From Betaproteobacteria bacterium (GTDB taxonomy: Bacteria > Pseudomonadota > Gammaproteobacteria > Burkholderiales > SG8-39), in NCBI GenBank assembly GCA_027317055.1, contig DAHVFK010000162.1, forward strand, positions 1 to 7,359: a stretch of 7,359 bases of DNA. Reading direction: 5' to 3'. The position numbers and the translations under genes are program-made. The first letter of the stretch is position 1. Each line of letters opens with the position of its first letter. Below, one piece after another: positions 7,049-7,359 of this stretch. The notes beneath the pieces were generated by a model. It was not told where the DNA came from. It saw nothing but the letters and a program-made list of their open reading frames with translations, and ran no database searches.

Positions 7049-7359
7049 GGTTTGGGGGCGCCTGCGGCGAGCGCGCGCTTCGCGCCGTCCGCGAGCAGCC
7101 AGATGTCGGCGGTGAGGGTGACGAAGTCGTAGCCCCTGGCGTAGAACGCGGGCGCGGCAGCGGGCTGGCGCGCCACGCCGCCGAGCCAGCGCCCGGCGGC
7201 CCGGGTGCGCTCTTCGATCTGCGTCATGAGCGCCTTGAGCTCGGGGTCGGCGTAGCTGCCGTACTCGGTCAGGCGCGAAAAATCCTTGATCACGTCGGCC
7301 GCCAGGTCGCCCGGCCCGGAGATGATCATGTCGAGCCCGTCTACCTGCAGGATCTCGGC
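7045..7359 (-). CDS. HpcH/HpaI-family aldolase, C-terminal part (5' end outside window)
   Basis: The 104 visible residues are the C-terminal part of a class II, metal-dependent aldolase/lyase of the HpcH/HpaI (citrate-lyase-like TIM barrel) family, which cleaves 2-keto acids or related compounds to pyruvate plus an aldehyde. The fragment begins AEILQVDGLDMIISGPGDLAAD. The Asp of GPGDL (D18 of the fragment) corresponds to the family's second metal ligand. The end GYDFVTLTADIWLLADGAKRAL matches the last strand and helix of the barrel. The other metal ligand (Glu) and the catalytic Arg/His lie beyond the window edge. The TGA stop overlaps the ATG of the dehydratase gene by four bases. The pairing suggests one pathway that hydrates an unsaturated acyl compound and cleaves the product. 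The exact substrate (citramalyl-, malyl- or 4-hydroxy-2-oxo-type) cannot be decided here. Confidence 0.85.
   Translation of the reverse strand, partial: AEILQVDGLDMIISGPGDLAADVIKDFSRLTEYGSYADPELKALMTQIEERTRAAGRWLGGVARQPAAAPAFYARGYDFVTLTADIWLLADGAKRALAAGAPKP

Noticed and set aside
6071..7132. 353-codon plus-strand frame opposite the dehydratase and aldolase
   Set aside because: Antisense shadow. The minus-strand hotdog and aldolase motifs are convincing even with the amber codon.

Overview
The window is a high-GC, gene-dense stretch with strong third-position G/C bias and very short intergenic gaps. Codon use, the protein types (CysK, periplasmic c-type cytochromes, aromatic/acyl-CoA type catabolic enzymes) and the operon style suggest a betaproteobacterium (Burkholderiales- or Rhodocyclales-like). 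That assignment is an inference from general resemblance, not from a marker gene.

Left part (1-2946, plus strand): the C-terminal two-thirds or so of a UvrD/Rep-type DNA helicase is followed after 78 bp by cysteine synthase A (cysK). The cysK stop overlaps the start of a small monohaem cytochrome c, whose stop overlaps the start of a second small cytochrome with a C-terminal haem site (cytochrome c'-like). cysK and the two cytochromes look like one translationally coupled unit.

Middle part (2950-4712, plus strand): after a short GC-rich hairpin comes a second coupled pair with a strong ribosome binding site. It consists of a single-chain VOC-fold metalloenzyme and a flavin-dependent monooxygenase of the HsaA/HpaH-like acyl-CoA-dehydrogenase fold. 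Together they could hydroxylate and then cleave or rearrange an aromatic or cyclic substrate. The flavin reductase such an oxygenase needs is not in the window.

Right part (4713-7359, minus strand): an MFS transporter of the aromatic-acid/sugar-acid:H+ symporter type lies downstream of a coupled pair made of an HpcH/HpaI-family aldolase (5' end outside the window) and a mesaconyl-C4-CoA hydratase/FAS1-like dehydratase. The dehydratase gene is full length and in frame throughout, but a single TAG stands where the family is expected to have TGG (Trp). It is therefore annotated as a probable pseudogene. With the plus-strand pair, these genes suggest a catabolic locus for an organic or aromatic acid: uptake, hydroxylation, ring modification, CoA-thioester hydration and aldol cleavage.

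The least explained signal is a pair of related hairpin repeats that begin exactly at the stop codons of the two convergent genes on either side of the transporter. They share a 13-base sequence (AATAATCGGGGTC) in opposite orientation, so the transporter gene sits in a 1.5-kb segment bounded by inverted repeats. They could be REP-like gene-terminal elements or the edges of an inserted cassette. No tRNA, rRNA, CRISPR array or transposase gene was found.
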